The notes: generated from the sequence alone by a model not told the origin. A stretch of DNA of 64,000 nucleotides from Candidatus Gastranaerophilales bacterium (GCA_947589425.1 CANQAV010000008.1:1-64000); one strand, 5' to 3'; numbered from the stretch's first letter, positions 51,311 through 60,700 are shown. Made by a program: numbers and translations.

Positions 51311-52417
51311 TTAAATTAAAACAAGATTGTCTTTGATTATAACGTCATCATCAAATTTGTAGCCCAAAACACCGCAAATTTTATCGGAGTGCAGTCCCTT
51401 AATTTTATCCGTTTCATCTGATGAATAGCTTGATATTCCTCTTGCAAATTCACGGTCTTTTTCATCAACAACGGATACAATTTCTCCCCTTTTAAAATGC
51501 CCTTGAACATCCACAATTCCTATTGACAAAAGGCTTTTTTGGTTTTCAACAATTGCTTTTTTTGCCCCGTCGTTGACTTTAATTGTACCCATGATGTTTG
51601 TTGCATAAGCTATCCAGCGCTTTTTATGGGAGAGATTTTTATTGGGCAAAAACACGGTCCCAATGTTATCATCAAATATTTTTTTTAAAATGTCGGGCGT
51701 TTTTCCGTTAACAATTTTTGCATATAATCCGCTTGAAGTGACAACTTTTGCAGCCTGAAGCTTTGTAATCATGCCCCCTCTGCCCCCGTCTGCCGCACCT
51801 GTTGCCAGAGCTTCAATTTTCGGTGTAACTTTTTCGACTTTTGAAATTAATTTTGCATCGGGATAAATTTTCGGGTTTTTGTCATAAAGCCCGTCTATAT
51901 CGGAAACCATTACAAGAAGATTTGCATCCAGTTTTGAAGCAACAATTGAGGAGAGTTTATCGTTATCCGAAAAACAAACATGCTCCAATTCCGAAGGCGA
52001 CACTGCATCGTTTTGATTAATTATCGGAATTACTTTATTTTCAAGAAGCTTGTGAAGGGTCAATCTTAAGGATAAATATTTTTTTCTGTTTGAAAAATCT
52101 TCTTCCGTTAATAAAATTTGGGATGTCGTAATCCCGTATTTTGCAAAGCCGTCCTGCCATATACTCATTAAAAGGGGCTGACCTACACTTGCAGCCGCTT
52201 GTTTAAGGGTTGTTGAATCAGATATATCAATCCCCAATTTTTTAGCCCCCAGACCGACAGCGCCCGATGTTACAATTAAAATTTCCTTTCCCGATTTAAA
52301 AAGATAAGCTATATCCTCAATAAATGAATAAAGATGAGAAAGAGAAACTTCTTTATATTCGTTCCTTAAAATGTTTGTTCCGAACTTAAAAACTATTCTT
52401 TTTGAGTCTTTTATCAT
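51311..52417 (-). CDS. proB: Glutamate 5-kinase
   Basis: First enzyme of proline synthesis, phosphorylating glutamate. 368 residues: amino-acid kinase domain (1-260) with RIVFKFGTNIL, IVTSGAVGLGAKKL, IINQNDAVS and TGAADGGRGGMITKL, then a C-terminal PUA domain (about 275-365). Full two-domain form, so expected to be feedback-inhibited by proline. Its ATGA overlaps the ald stop. Confidence 0.96.
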   Translation of the reverse strand: MIKDSKRIVFKFGTNILRNEYKEVSLSHLYSFIEDIAYLFKSGKEILIVTSGAVGLGAKKLGIDISDSTTLKQAAASVGQPLLMSIWQDGFAKYGITTSQILLTEEDFSNRKKYLSLRLTLHKLLENKVIPIINQNDAVSPSELEHVCFSDNDKLSSIVASKLDANLLVMVSDIDGLYDKNPKIYPDAKLISKVEKVTPKIEALATGAADGGRGGMITKLQAAKVVTSSGLYAKIVNGKTPDILKKIFDDNIGTVFLPNKNLSHKKRWIAYATNIMGTIKVNDGAKKAIVENQKSLLSIGIVDVQGHFKRGEIVSVVDEKDREFARGISSYSSDETDKIKGLHSDKICGVLGYKFDDDVIIKDNLVLI

Positions 52418-53550
52418 TTTAATTTAAAGCCTATTAAAAGTTCAATCTGACAAAATTCATGTTTTAGAGATTGCGCCACTGCCTGATTTGTAATTTCGCC
52501 GTTAAAAGTATTAACTCCGTTTAATAAATCCTGATTTTCTTTTATGGCATCAATCAGCCCGTGTTCGCCTAAAGCTTTCAGATAGGGGTACATAGCATAA
52601 GAATAAGCATAAGAAGACGTTTTTGGAACTGCAGAAGGGATGTTTGGAATAGCGCAGTGTAAAACACCGTATTTTTCATAAGCGGGATTTTCATAAGTTG
52701 TAATTCTGTCGATAGTTTCGGTGTTTCCGCCCTGATCAATTGCAACATCAACAATTACGGAGCCTTTTTTCATTGATTTTACGATTTCCTCGGAAATTAA
52801 TTTCGGAGCAAGTTCGGAGTGTTTTAAAACACAGGTTATTAATAAATCCGCTTTGGGTATTTCCGCTTTTAATTTTGCGGGGTTTGAATAATGAGTTTTA
52901 ATGCTTGTTCCGTATTTGCTATCAAGTATACTCAATTTTTTCGGGTCAACATCAAACACGGAAACATCAGCTCCCATGCCGATTGCAATTTGAGCGGCAT
53001 TTTTACCCACAACGCCTGCGCCGATTATAATAACTTTTCCGGGTTGAACTCCCGCAACCCCTGATAAAAGCACACCTGACCCGCCGTTATGATGTTCAAG
53101 AAGGTGAGAGCCTATCTGTACCGACATTCTTCCCGCAACTTCAGACATCGGCGCCAAAAGAGGAAGGGTTTTATCCTCGGTTTCAACCGATTCAGAGGCT
53201 ATTGCCGTTACTTTTTTCTTTAGAAGCTCTTTTGTTAATTCTTCTTCAACCGCAAGGTGAAGATAAGAAAAAATTACCATATCCGGTCTAAAATATTGAT
53301 ATTCACATTTTTGAGGCTCCTTTACCTTAACTATAACTTTGGAATTATTCCACACTTCGCTTGCGGAATTTGCAACCTCAGCACCGCTTTTAATGTAATC
53401 TTCATCACAAAAACCCGATAAATCTCCGGCACCTTTTTCAACAAGAACGCTCAAACCGTCCTCTTTAAGCATTGCAACAACGTCGGGAGTAATTGCAACA
53501 CGTGTTTCACATTCTTTTAATTCCTTAACTACCCCAAAATTATATTTCAT
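52414..53550 (-). CDS. ald: Alanine dehydrogenase
   Basis: NAD-dependent reversible deamination of L-alanine to pyruvate. 378 residues from ATG 53550, which has GAGG upstream; a TTG four codons earlier is less likely. Marks: GVVKELKECETRVAITPDVV, KVKEPQ, the NAD-binding KVIIIGAGVVGKNAAQIA, and DVAIDQGG. ald leads into proB with a 4-nt overlap, so it is co-expressed with proline synthesis. This points to balancing pyruvate, ammonia and glutamate-family amino acids. Confidence 0.95.
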   Translation of the reverse strand: MKYNFGVVKELKECETRVAITPDVVAMLKEDGLSVLVEKGAGDLSGFCDEDYIKSGAEVANSASEVWNNSKVIVKVKEPQKCEYQYFRPDMVIFSYLHLAVEEELTKELLKKKVTAIASESVETEDKTLPLLAPMSEVAGRMSVQIGSHLLEHHNGGSGVLLSGVAGVQPGKVIIIGAGVVGKNAAQIAIGMGADVSVFDVDPKKLSILDSKYGTSIKTHYSNPAKLKAEIPKADLLITCVLKHSELAPKLISEEIVKSMKKGSVIVDVAIDQGGNTETIDRITTYENPAYEKYGVLHCAIPNIPSAVPKTSSYAYSYAMYPYLKALGEHGLIDAIKENQDLLNGVNTFNGEITNQAVAQSLKHEFCQIELLIGFKLK

Positions 53551-53609
53551 AAAGCCTCGCAAATTAACTTATTATGATTGATTTTATCACCCTTAAACGA
53601 TTATTGCAA

Positions 53610-53858
53610 TTACTCTTTAATTTCTTCATAAAGCTCTGAAGCAAGATTTATCGGAACATTATTTTGAGGAATTGATAAAATTTTATATTTTTTTATCGCA
53701 TTCTTAAATTCAATTGAAATAATATCCCCAACCTTCAATTGTTTAGCGGGTTTTGCCGGATTGTTATTAACAAATACACGGGCGCAGTCGCAAACTTCAT
53801 TTGCAACAGTTCTTCTTTTAATTAATCTTGAAACTTTTAAAAACTTATCAAGACGCAT
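53610..53858 (-). CDS. rqcP: RqcP-like S4-domain RNA-binding protein
   Basis: An 82-residue S4-domain protein. The start MRLDKFLKVSRLIKRRTVAN and the middle RVFVNNNPAKPAKQLKVGD match RqcP (formerly YabO)/Hsp15-type proteins, which hold the P-site tRNA during RqcH-driven alanine tailing on split 50S subunits. RqcH itself is not in this window. It lies 3 bp after the PfkB kinase gene and is probably translated from the same mRNA. Confidence 0.9.
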   Translation of the reverse strand: MRLDKFLKVSRLIKRRTVANEVCDCARVFVNNNPAKPAKQLKVGDIISIEFKNAIKKYKILSIPQNNVPINLASELYEEIKE

Positions 53859-53861
53859 ATT

Positions 53862-54911
53862 TTAAGCTTTTATTACCTTTACTTTAAAGTCTTTATGTTC
53901 TTTCAATTTTTCTTCAATTTCACAGAATTTCAAAAAGCCGTCCTGTGCGCCAAAATGAGTACAAATTGAAGCGGAATTAACGGAAGCATATTTAAGCGCT
54001 TTTTCAATATCCCAATTAAATTTGTCTGCCGCAGCACAAAATGTTGATGAAAAAGCATCACCCGCACCAAGGGTTGAAACTACTTGAGCAGGGAAAATAG
54101 GACAGATATATATTTTTTTACCGTCATAGCAATATACGCCGTGTTTACCGTCCGTTATAACAACAACGGCATCGGTATTTCCTCTTAAGCTTTTCAGCAT
54201 TAATACAATATCGGGATGTATTTCATCATTTGAAAATTTTTGTTCTTTTGTATCGGGTCTTACTTGAATTTTTGTCACAAGGGATGCTTCTTCTTTGTTC
54301 ATTACAACGATTTGAGCAGTCTTTAAAATTTTTGAAAAATATTTTTCACCTTTTTTAAGAGCCGTTGTACCTGCATTTACGGCAAGATTGATTTTGTTTT
54401 CTTCACAAAATTTTGCAATTTTATCCAAAATTTTGTTTGAACTGCCTGAAAGCGGAGAAACATAAACCCACCTTGAATTTTTTATTGCATCAAAATTGAC
54501 TTCATCTTCATCGACAAATGCATTTGCGCCTCTGTGCGCCAAAACGGTTCTATCTCCTTGAAAACTTACCAATACTATGGAAAAACCGGTCAGATGTTTT
54601 TTGGAATCAATTACATTCATTATATCAACACCCGATTGAGCAAGCTTTAATTTGATTATGCTGTTTAATTCATCATATCCCAGTTTTATTATTGTCGAAG
54701 TTTTAAAACCTAAATTAGCAAAATTTGTAGCGGTATTTACAGCGCCTCCGCCAAGATTTTTTGAAAAATCCGCAATTTCGGTTTTTGCACCGTACGGGAA
54801 CGACATAAATTCGCTTTTTTTCGCTATCTGGCTAACCGATACAATGCTTGCTACATCCGATTGTACAAAAACATCCTGTGTCGCAGAGCCGATTGTTATA
54901 AAATCATACAT
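53862..54911 (-). CDS. PfkB family carbohydrate kinase
   Basis: Ribokinase-like sugar or nucleoside kinase, 349 residues. Marks: LGGGAVNTATNFANLG (substrate Gly-Gly motif), VVMNKEEASLVT, VVVITDGKHGVYCYDG, and the anion-hole/catalytic STLGAGDAFSSTFCAA. The family DTxGAGD reads STLGAGD here, a Ser for the first Asp, while the catalytic Asp (GAGD) remains. The substrate is not evident. It diverges from recF, and the two -10 boxes overlap in the 41-bp gap. GGAG lies nine bases before its ATG. Confidence 0.88.
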   Translation of the reverse strand: MYDFITIGSATQDVFVQSDVASIVSVSQIAKKSEFMSFPYGAKTEIADFSKNLGGGAVNTATNFANLGFKTSTIIKLGYDELNSIIKLKLAQSGVDIMNVIDSKKHLTGFSIVLVSFQGDRTVLAHRGANAFVDEDEVNFDAIKNSRWVYVSPLSGSSNKILDKIAKFCEENKINLAVNAGTTALKKGEKYFSKILKTAQIVVMNKEEASLVTKIQVRPDTKEQKFSNDEIHPDIVLMLKSLRGNTDAVVVITDGKHGVYCYDGKKIYICPIFPAQVVSTLGAGDAFSSTFCAAADKFNWDIEKALKYASVNSASICTHFGAQDGFLKFCEIEEKLKEHKDFKVKVIKA

Positions 54912-54936
54912 CTTTTTATACTCCTTTGATTTATCT

Positions 54937-54946
54937 ATTATACAAT
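54937..54946. promoter_or_regulatory. Overlapping divergent -10 boxes of recF and the PfkB kinase gene
   Basis: TATAAT on the minus strand (54942-54937) and TACAAT on the plus strand (54941-54946) share two base pairs. RNA polymerase could not occupy both at once. The plus-strand box ends 6 nt before the recF ATG. Confidence 0.5.
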
Positions 54947-54952
54947 ATAATT

Positions 54953-56047
54953 ATGAAATTAAAAAAGCTTGTTTTAAAAAATTTCAGGAATTATGATGAG
55001 TTTAATTACGATTTTAATTCGCAAAAAACTCTTATAATCGGTAAAAATGCACAGGGTAAAACCAATATACTGGAAGCGGTTTATTATCTTTGCACCCTTA
55101 ATTCAAACAGAATTAAAAAAGACTCGGAATTAATTACTTTTAATAAAGATATGGCAAATATTAAAGCTGTTGTCGAAAAATCAGATACCGAACTTGAACT
55201 TGAAGTTGTGCTTAATCCGCCAAAGAATAAAATTTTAAAAGTAAACGGATTAAAAAAAACAAAGTCAAAAGATTTTTTGAGGGTATTATCAAGCGTTAGC
55301 TTTTCAACTTCGGATTTACTGCTTTTAAGAGGAGAGCCTCAAGACAGAAGAAAATGGCTTGATTTGGCTATTTTTCAGGTATACCCCCTGTATGGCGAAA
55401 AGCTTGCAAAGTTTAATAAGATAAGGCTTCAAAAGGCAAATTATCTGTCTTTTGGCTCGATTAATTTCGACATGCTTGATATTTATAACAGACAGATGGC
55501 TGTTTCAAGCGCAAACGTTATATATTTAAGAAGAAAATATTTAAAAGAGCTTGAAAAAACGGCAATTGAAAAACAATATTCAATATCCGATAAAGAAAAT
55601 TTAAAAATCGAATACAGAAGCATTGTAAAAGAAGATTTGCCCGCAGGGGAATTAAGCGAATTAATTTATCAAAAATTAAACGAAATAAAAGACGAAGAAA
55701 TAAGAAAAGGACAGTGCTTATTGGGCGCACACAGAGATGACATTGATTTTTATATCAACGATATTGATGCAAAAAAATTTGCTTCTCAAGGACAGCAAAG
55801 AACAATCGTCCTTGCGCTTAAGCTTGCCGAATTACAGATTTTAAAAGATAAACTAAGTTATTCTCCTCTTCTTCTGTTGGATGATGTTTTGGCAGAGCTT
55901 GACTCTTTAAGGCAGAATTATCTTCTTAATTCAATTGATGATGATGTACAAATGATTATAACAAGCACCGACACACTTGTATTTAAAGAAGAATTTTTAA
56001 AAAATGTTGATATAATTAAAATAAGCGGCGGTAAAATTATAAAATAA
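54953..56047 (+). CDS. recF: DNA replication and repair protein RecF
   Basis: SMC-like ATPase that loads RecA at gaps in the RecFOR pathway. 364 residues from ATG 54953, the typical length. It starts MKLKKLVLKNFRNYDEF, then Walker A GKNAQGKTNILEAVYYL, the RecF signature DRRKWLDLAIFQV, ABC signature region KFASQGQQRTIVLALKLAE and Walker B LLLLDDVLAELD. An upstream in-frame TTG extension overlaps the promoter and is rejected. It is not next to dnaA/dnaN here. Confidence 0.96.
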   Translation: MKLKKLVLKNFRNYDEFNYDFNSQKTLIIGKNAQGKTNILEAVYYLCTLNSNRIKKDSELITFNKDMANIKAVVEKSDTELELEVVLNPPKNKILKVNGLKKTKSKDFLRVLSSVSFSTSDLLLLRGEPQDRRKWLDLAIFQVYPLYGEKLAKFNKIRLQKANYLSFGSINFDMLDIYNRQMAVSSANVIYLRRKYLKELEKTAIEKQYSISDKENLKIEYRSIVKEDLPAGELSELIYQKLNEIKDEEIRKGQCLLGAHRDDIDFYINDIDAKKFASQGQQRTIVLALKLAELQILKDKLSYSPLLLLDDVLAELDSLRQNYLLNSIDDDVQMIITSTDTLVFKEEFLKNVDIIKISGGKIIK

Positions 56048-56108
56048 CGAAATGCAAAAATTATATAAAGAACAATTTATTTTCCCTCAATTTTAAGATA
56101 TAATTTTA

Positions 56109-58358
56109 ATGGATATGAAAAAGTTAAACATAGCTTTTATATGGCATTTTCATCAGCCTAACTATCAACAGAGGTATGACAGCGAATTTCTTTTGCCATG
56201 GGCAAGACTCCACGCATCAAAAGATTATCTTGACATGCTCAAAAGAATGGATAAATTTCCTAAGTTAAAACTCAATTTTAACTTTTCTCCCGTTTTATTA
56301 TCCGCCCTTCAAAAATATGCAAACGGCGCAAGAGATGTACACCTTGACCTTTTGATAAAAGATGAAAACGAGCTTAGTGAAAGTGATAAAATTTTTATTT
56401 TAAACAATTATTTTGACCTTAACTATAAGAATATGGTTTTAACAAGACCTTATTTTACATTTCTGTATAATCAGAGGGCTAATGCCAAAGAACTTAATAC
56501 ATCAATGTTCACCCTTCAGCAATATGCTGATATTATGGCGAATTTTACCCTTCTTTGGATAGACAAACTCTTTATTAAAGACTATCTTGAGCTTAAAGAA
56601 CTTTTTGCAAAAGAAAAAAACTATACTCTTGAAGAAAGAAGAACTTTATATAAAATTCAGCTTGATATTATAAACAGGATTTTAACGGAATATAAAACAT
56701 ATCAGGATAATAACAGGATAGAAGTATCAATCAGCCCCTATTATCATCCGATAATTCCTTTACTTCTTGATTTTAAGAATAAAGAAATCAAAAATTTTGA
56801 AAACCTTCCCGAACACATCAAGGGACTGCAATTTGCAAAAGACCAAATTTCGTACGCAATAAAAAAATATGAAGAAATCTTCGGCATAGAGCCGAGAGGC
56901 ATGTGGCTTTCAGAGCAGTGCGTATGCTCCAAAACAACGGAATTATTATCAAAAGCAGGGATAAAATGGAGCGTTTTAGATGAAGGCATACTTTCAAAAT
57001 CCACCAAGAATGAATTTATAAGAGATTTTGAAGGAAATCTTGAAAACCCTTTTAATTTGGATATAAATTACAAAACAAAAAGCAAATACCCGCTAAATCT
57101 TCTTTTTGCGGATTCATTCTTTTCCAATCTTTTAAATTTCGGCTACGGCAATTATGATTTCAAAATTGCCGCAAACGATATGTATGAAAAAATCAAAACC
57201 ATTCAATTTAAGCTTCAAAATTCCCCCAAAGAAAACCACATTTTAACAATTGCACTTGACGGTGAAAACTGCTGGGAAACATATCAAAATGACGGCTCGG
57301 AATTTTTGGATACTCTCTACAACCTCATTTGTCAGGATGAAACCCTTGAAACAACTCTTGTAAGCGACTATCTTGAAAATAATCCGCCTGAAATTCTTGA
57401 AAATCTTAAATCAGGCTCTTGGATTAACAGAAACTTTGACCTTTGGGTGGGCGAGCCAACAAAAAATGTTGCTTGGCTCTATCTTGCAAGCGTTTATAAA
57501 GACTATGAAAAATTCAGAGCTCAAAGCACAAAAAATGTAAAAAATCCCGAACAAAGAAAAAAACTTGAAGAAATTTTATTTGAAGCAAAAAGAGAAATCT
57601 TAATAGCTCAAGGAAGCGACTGGTATTGGTGGTACGGAGAGCCGAACGAATCTAAAAATGATGATGTTTTTGATTTTCTCTTCAGAAGTCATCTGTCAAA
57701 CGTTTATGAAATACTTGGGCTTGATGTACCCGAATATCTTTCAAGACCGCTTGCAAGCGCAACAATTCATCCTTTAAGAAATCCGAGCGGTAAAATATCT
57801 CCCTCTCTTGATTGCAGCGAAGAAGATAAAAACGACGAATGGAAAAATGCAGGTTTTATTTTCATACCCGACGGCCCGACATCAAACGTAGGCAGACTGG
57901 TTAAAAACATACATTTCGGATATGACGATGATTACCTTTATTTCAGGTTTGAACTGAACAAAAATTCTCTCAAAATTTCTTATCCGGGAATTGAAAACCA
58001 AATTGCAATCTATTTTGCAAATGAGGACAGCATGCATTTTTCGCCCGTAAGATTTGTCAGCAAAAATGATAACATATACCCTATTATTAAAAATCAATTT
58101 ACCCGTGAAATAAGATTTGTTTTTGATAACAAAAGAATTTCAAGAATATTTTTTAATAAAGCCTGTGCTTGGGGTTTATGGAGCCAAATTGTGGCTAAAC
58201 ATTCAAAAATTGCATATAAAAACGTAATTGAACTAAAAATCGCATTTGAAGACTTGGAATTTGTCAACAAAGAATTTTCCTTCTGTATAATGGATGCTAC
58301 AAATGAGCTGATAAATGAAGTTTATCCGCAGGATATTTTAGTTGACTTAAAAGTATAA
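56109..58358 (+). CDS. Glycoside hydrolase family 57 protein
   Basis: Retaining alpha-glucan enzyme, 749 residues, no signal peptide and so probably cytoplasmic (glycogen or maltodextrin handling). GH57 conserved regions: IWHFHQPNYQ (12-21), SPYYHPIIPLL, GMWLSEQ with nucleophile Glu269, and ALDGENCWE with acid/base Asp384. The C-terminal 200 residues (about 560-749) form a beta-rich domain like those of amylopullulanase/glucodextranase relatives. Either ATG 56109 or 56115 could start; TATAAT (56099-56104) lies just upstream without a Shine-Dalgarno. Activity could be amylase or 4-alpha-glucanotransferase. Confidence 0.92.
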   Translation: MDMKKLNIAFIWHFHQPNYQQRYDSEFLLPWARLHASKDYLDMLKRMDKFPKLKLNFNFSPVLLSALQKYANGARDVHLDLLIKDENELSESDKIFILNNYFDLNYKNMVLTRPYFTFLYNQRANAKELNTSMFTLQQYADIMANFTLLWIDKLFIKDYLELKELFAKEKNYTLEERRTLYKIQLDIINRILTEYKTYQDNNRIEVSISPYYHPIIPLLLDFKNKEIKNFENLPEHIKGLQFAKDQISYAIKKYEEIFGIEPRGMWLSEQCVCSKTTELLSKAGIKWSVLDEGILSKSTKNEFIRDFEGNLENPFNLDINYKTKSKYPLNLLFADSFFSNLLNFGYGNYDFKIAANDMYEKIKTIQFKLQNSPKENHILTIALDGENCWETYQNDGSEFLDTLYNLICQDETLETTLVSDYLENNPPEILENLKSGSWINRNFDLWVGEPTKNVAWLYLASVYKDYEKFRAQSTKNVKNPEQRKKLEEILFEAKREILIAQGSDWYWWYGEPNESKNDDVFDFLFRSHLSNVYEILGLDVPEYLSRPLASATIHPLRNPSGKISPSLDCSEEDKNDEWKNAGFIFIPDGPTSNVGRLVKNIHFGYDDDYLYFRFELNKNSLKISYPGIENQIAIYFANEDSMHFSPVRFVSKNDNIYPIIKNQFTREIRFVFDNKRISRIFFNKACAWGLWSQIVAKHSKIAYKNVIELKIAFEDLEFVNKEFSFCIMDATNELINEVYPQDILVDLKV

Positions 58359-59465
58359 TTATCTTGTAATTTCTTTATATAAAGTTGAATATCTTGTATA
58401 AAATTCTTCGGGATTATCTTTTGCAGCTCTTATAATTCCTTCAATTTCAACAAATTTTTGTGCCAAATTAGGATCAAATTGCGCTCCCGCACATTTTTGA
58501 ATTTCTTGAATTGCAATATCATGGTCAAGCGCAGTTCTATAGGAACGGGTGGAAGTCATCGCATCATAAGTATCGGCAATTGCAATAATTCTTGCGGCAA
58601 AAGGAATATCTTCTCCTGCAAGATGATCGGGATAGCCTCTGCCATCCCATCTTTCGTGGTGATGTTTTACGCCGGGGGAAACTTCGTTAAGCTTTTTGAT
58701 GCTTGAAATCAATTTTTCCGAATTCAGGGAATGCGATTTCATTACCACAAATTCTTCATCCGTTAATTTTCCGGGTTTACATAAGATTGATTCGGGAATT
58801 GCGATTTTACCTATGTCATGTAACAGACCCGCAGTCTCAATCATTTCAAGCTGGTCTTCCGGAGCATTTAATTCTTTTGCAAGAATAATCGAATATAATG
58901 TTACTCTGAGGGAATGACCGTGAGTATAAGGGTCTTTCGCATCAAGTGCCGATGAAATTGATTTAATTGTTTTATAAAATAATTCTTTTAAGTCTTTTAA
59001 AATTAAAGATTTAGAACTTACAAGGTCAAATTTATCAATACCGTTTTTAACGGCCTCCTGTAATTCATCAGGGTCAAAAGGTTTTAGCACATATTGAAAC
59101 AGATTGCATTTGTTTACGGCATCCGTAATAATATCAATGTCGGCAAAACCCGTTAACAAAATTTTAATAACATCAGGGGCAATATTATTTGCCTCTTCCA
59201 AAAATTTTGTGCCTTCCATAATGGGCATTTTATGATCCGAAACAATAAGAGAGATGTCTTGTATATTGTTTTTAAGGGTTTCAAGACCTTCAAGTCCGTT
59301 TGATGCAGTCAGTATACGATATTTTCCCCTAAAAGTCCTTTTTAATAATTGTAAATTATTTATTTCGTCGTCAACAATCAATATTGTATGTTCATTTTGC
59401 ATTTGCTGGGCGCAAATCAACTCTCCGACACTGTTTAATATTAAATCACTCTTAACATTTAACAC
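58359..59465 (-). CDS. HD-GYP response regulator (c-di-GMP phosphodiesterase)
   Basis: A 368-residue RpfG-type regulator. The receiver domain at about 27-140 has acidic IVDDE, phospho-Asp in LIVSDHKMPIMEG and Lys in YVLKPFD. The HD-GYP domain at about 165-345 has HGHSLRV, LLHDIGKIAIPE and HHHERWDGRGYP, the residues needed for c-di-GMP hydrolysis. The start is GTG with AGAGG nine bases upstream. It has its own promoter about 95 bp upstream. It suggests c-di-GMP signalling under two-component control; its kinase is not adjacent. Confidence 0.94.
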   Translation of the reverse strand: MLNVKSDLILNSVGELICAQQMQNEHTILIVDDEINNLQLLKRTFRGKYRILTASNGLEGLETLKNNIQDISLIVSDHKMPIMEGTKFLEEANNIAPDVIKILLTGFADIDIITDAVNKCNLFQYVLKPFDPDELQEAVKNGIDKFDLVSSKSLILKDLKELFYKTIKSISSALDAKDPYTHGHSLRVTLYSIILAKELNAPEDQLEMIETAGLLHDIGKIAIPESILCKPGKLTDEEFVVMKSHSLNSEKLISSIKKLNEVSPGVKHHHERWDGRGYPDHLAGEDIPFAARIIAIADTYDAMTSTRSYRTALDHDIAIQEIQKCAGAQFDPNLAQKFVEIEGIIRAAKDNPEEFYTRYSTLYKEITR

Positions 59466-59560
59466 TTAGATATCCTCTTTTTGTTTCATACCATATAACG
59501 GCACAAAAACAAAATACTTTAATTTATGTTACAAAATATAAAGTTAAAATATATAAACAT

Positions 59561-59588
59561 TGTATACCAAATTTGTGAAAATTTACAA
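59561..59588 (-). promoter_or_regulatory. HD-GYP gene promoter (extended -10)
   Basis: TTGTAA (59588-59583), 16 nt, TATACA (59566-59561) preceded by TGG on the minus strand. It gives a leader of about 90 nt before the GTG start. The spacer includes a short CACAAATTTG-like symmetry. Confidence 0.55.
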
Positions 59589-59601
59589 TAAACCAAAAAA
59601 A

Positions 59602-60537
59602 TTATTTAATTCTGAATTTAAATTTTATACCAAAAAGGGTTAGGACATACCTGTTTCCGACACAACCGGCAAAAAATAATTTATGCATTTTAAATTCTTG
59701 CTGCATGCGATATTCAAAAAGCCTGTTCAAAAATTTTTCATAAAAATATGTTTTTCTTGCATATTTCCACCACAGAAACATCCCTCGATGAGAAAAATTA
59801 TAATCATTCCACGGTTTTGAATTTATTGCGGTAAAATGCCAAATGTAAATATCTTCAAGAGGGATATCAACTTTTCTTGGAAAAATATTATACATTTTAT
59901 TGATATAACTTATCTTATCGGGATTTTTGCGGGTAAAATAATGATATAAAAGACTTTGGTCGCAATAAACAATATCTTTTAAACCGCTGCCAAAATCAAG
60001 CAAGGCTTCAAGCGTATTTTCTTTTCTCCATTGTTTTAAATTAAGCATCACAAAGCCCGCATTAGACATATCAGGATATTGTTCATACCCCGGAGCCTCT
60101 GCCATTACAACAAGATTGTCAGCCATATCTATATCATAAACTTCTTCTAAGTCGCAATTTACAAGCATATCAGTATCAATATATATAACTTTATCAATAT
60201 CGGATATAATTTTTGGAGCACAAAGATACATATACAAAGCCACTGCAGCCTCTTTTCTCCATGCACCGTTTCCCAGTTTATTAAAAAGATATAAATAAGA
60301 ATTTATATCATAGAGCTTATATTCAATGTTGTTTTCTAAAAAAGTATATTTAAGGGCTTCAAAAATATTTGTTTTTTCCTGTTCTCTTACTTGTCTGAAG
60401 GGTTTTGAATATAATATATGGATAAATAACTTTGTATTTTTATTTTTCAAATTTTCTTTAACAGCTACTGCTCCGACTGCTGCATGGGGAATAAAATCAA
60501 CCGTTACGGCGTATAGAAGATGAAGTGTTTTTGCCAT
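59602..60537 (-). CDS. Glycosyltransferase family 8 protein
   Basis: Retaining glycosyltransferase, 311 residues, using UDP-hexose. Metal-binding DxD in VIYIDTDMLVN, then MSNAGFVMLNLKQWR and the C-terminal HFTAINSKPWNDY with the conserved His. The C-terminal basic tail (FLNRLFEYRMQQEFKMHKL, ending FKFRIK) is typical of membrane-associated LPS glucosyl/galactosyltransferases such as RfaI/WaaJ. It probably adds a sugar to LPS core or another cell-surface glycan. GAGGG precedes the ATG. It is monocistronic, divergent from the MerR-like gene. Confidence 0.92.
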   Translation of the reverse strand: MAKTLHLLYAVTVDFIPHAAVGAVAVKENLKNKNTKLFIHILYSKPFRQVREQEKTNIFEALKYTFLENNIEYKLYDINSYLYLFNKLGNGAWRKEAAVALYMYLCAPKIISDIDKVIYIDTDMLVNCDLEEVYDIDMADNLVVMAEAPGYEQYPDMSNAGFVMLNLKQWRKENTLEALLDFGSGLKDIVYCDQSLLYHYFTRKNPDKISYINKMYNIFPRKVDIPLEDIYIWHFTAINSKPWNDYNFSHRGMFLWWKYARKTYFYEKFLNRLFEYRMQQEFKMHKLFFAGCVGNRYVLTLFGIKFKFRIK

Positions 60538-60564
60538 AATAAACCCTCTAAAATTATCATGAAA

Positions 60565-60592
60565 ATCATAGCAAAAAAATTTATAATTACAA
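60565..60592 (-). promoter_or_regulatory. GT8 gene promoter (extended -10)
   Basis: TTGTAA (60592-60587), 16 nt, TATGAT (60570-60565) preceded by TGC on the minus strand. Confidence 0.55.
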
Positions 60593-60675
60593 TATTTTTA
60601 TACCTAACATTTATTATTTATAAATTAGTTTGATAAAAAATAAAAATATACCGAATTTATTTAAAAGTTAAATCA

Positions 60676-60689
60676 TTGTAACATTACAA
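60676..60689 (+). promoter_or_regulatory. Palindrome TTGTAA-CA-TTACAA before the MerR-like gene
   Basis: A perfect 6-2-6 inverted repeat ends one base before the Shine-Dalgarno GAGGGG of the MerR-like gene. It is a candidate autoregulatory operator in the 163-bp divergent spacer. Confidence 0.45.
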
Positions 60690-60700
60690 AGAGGGGATTT

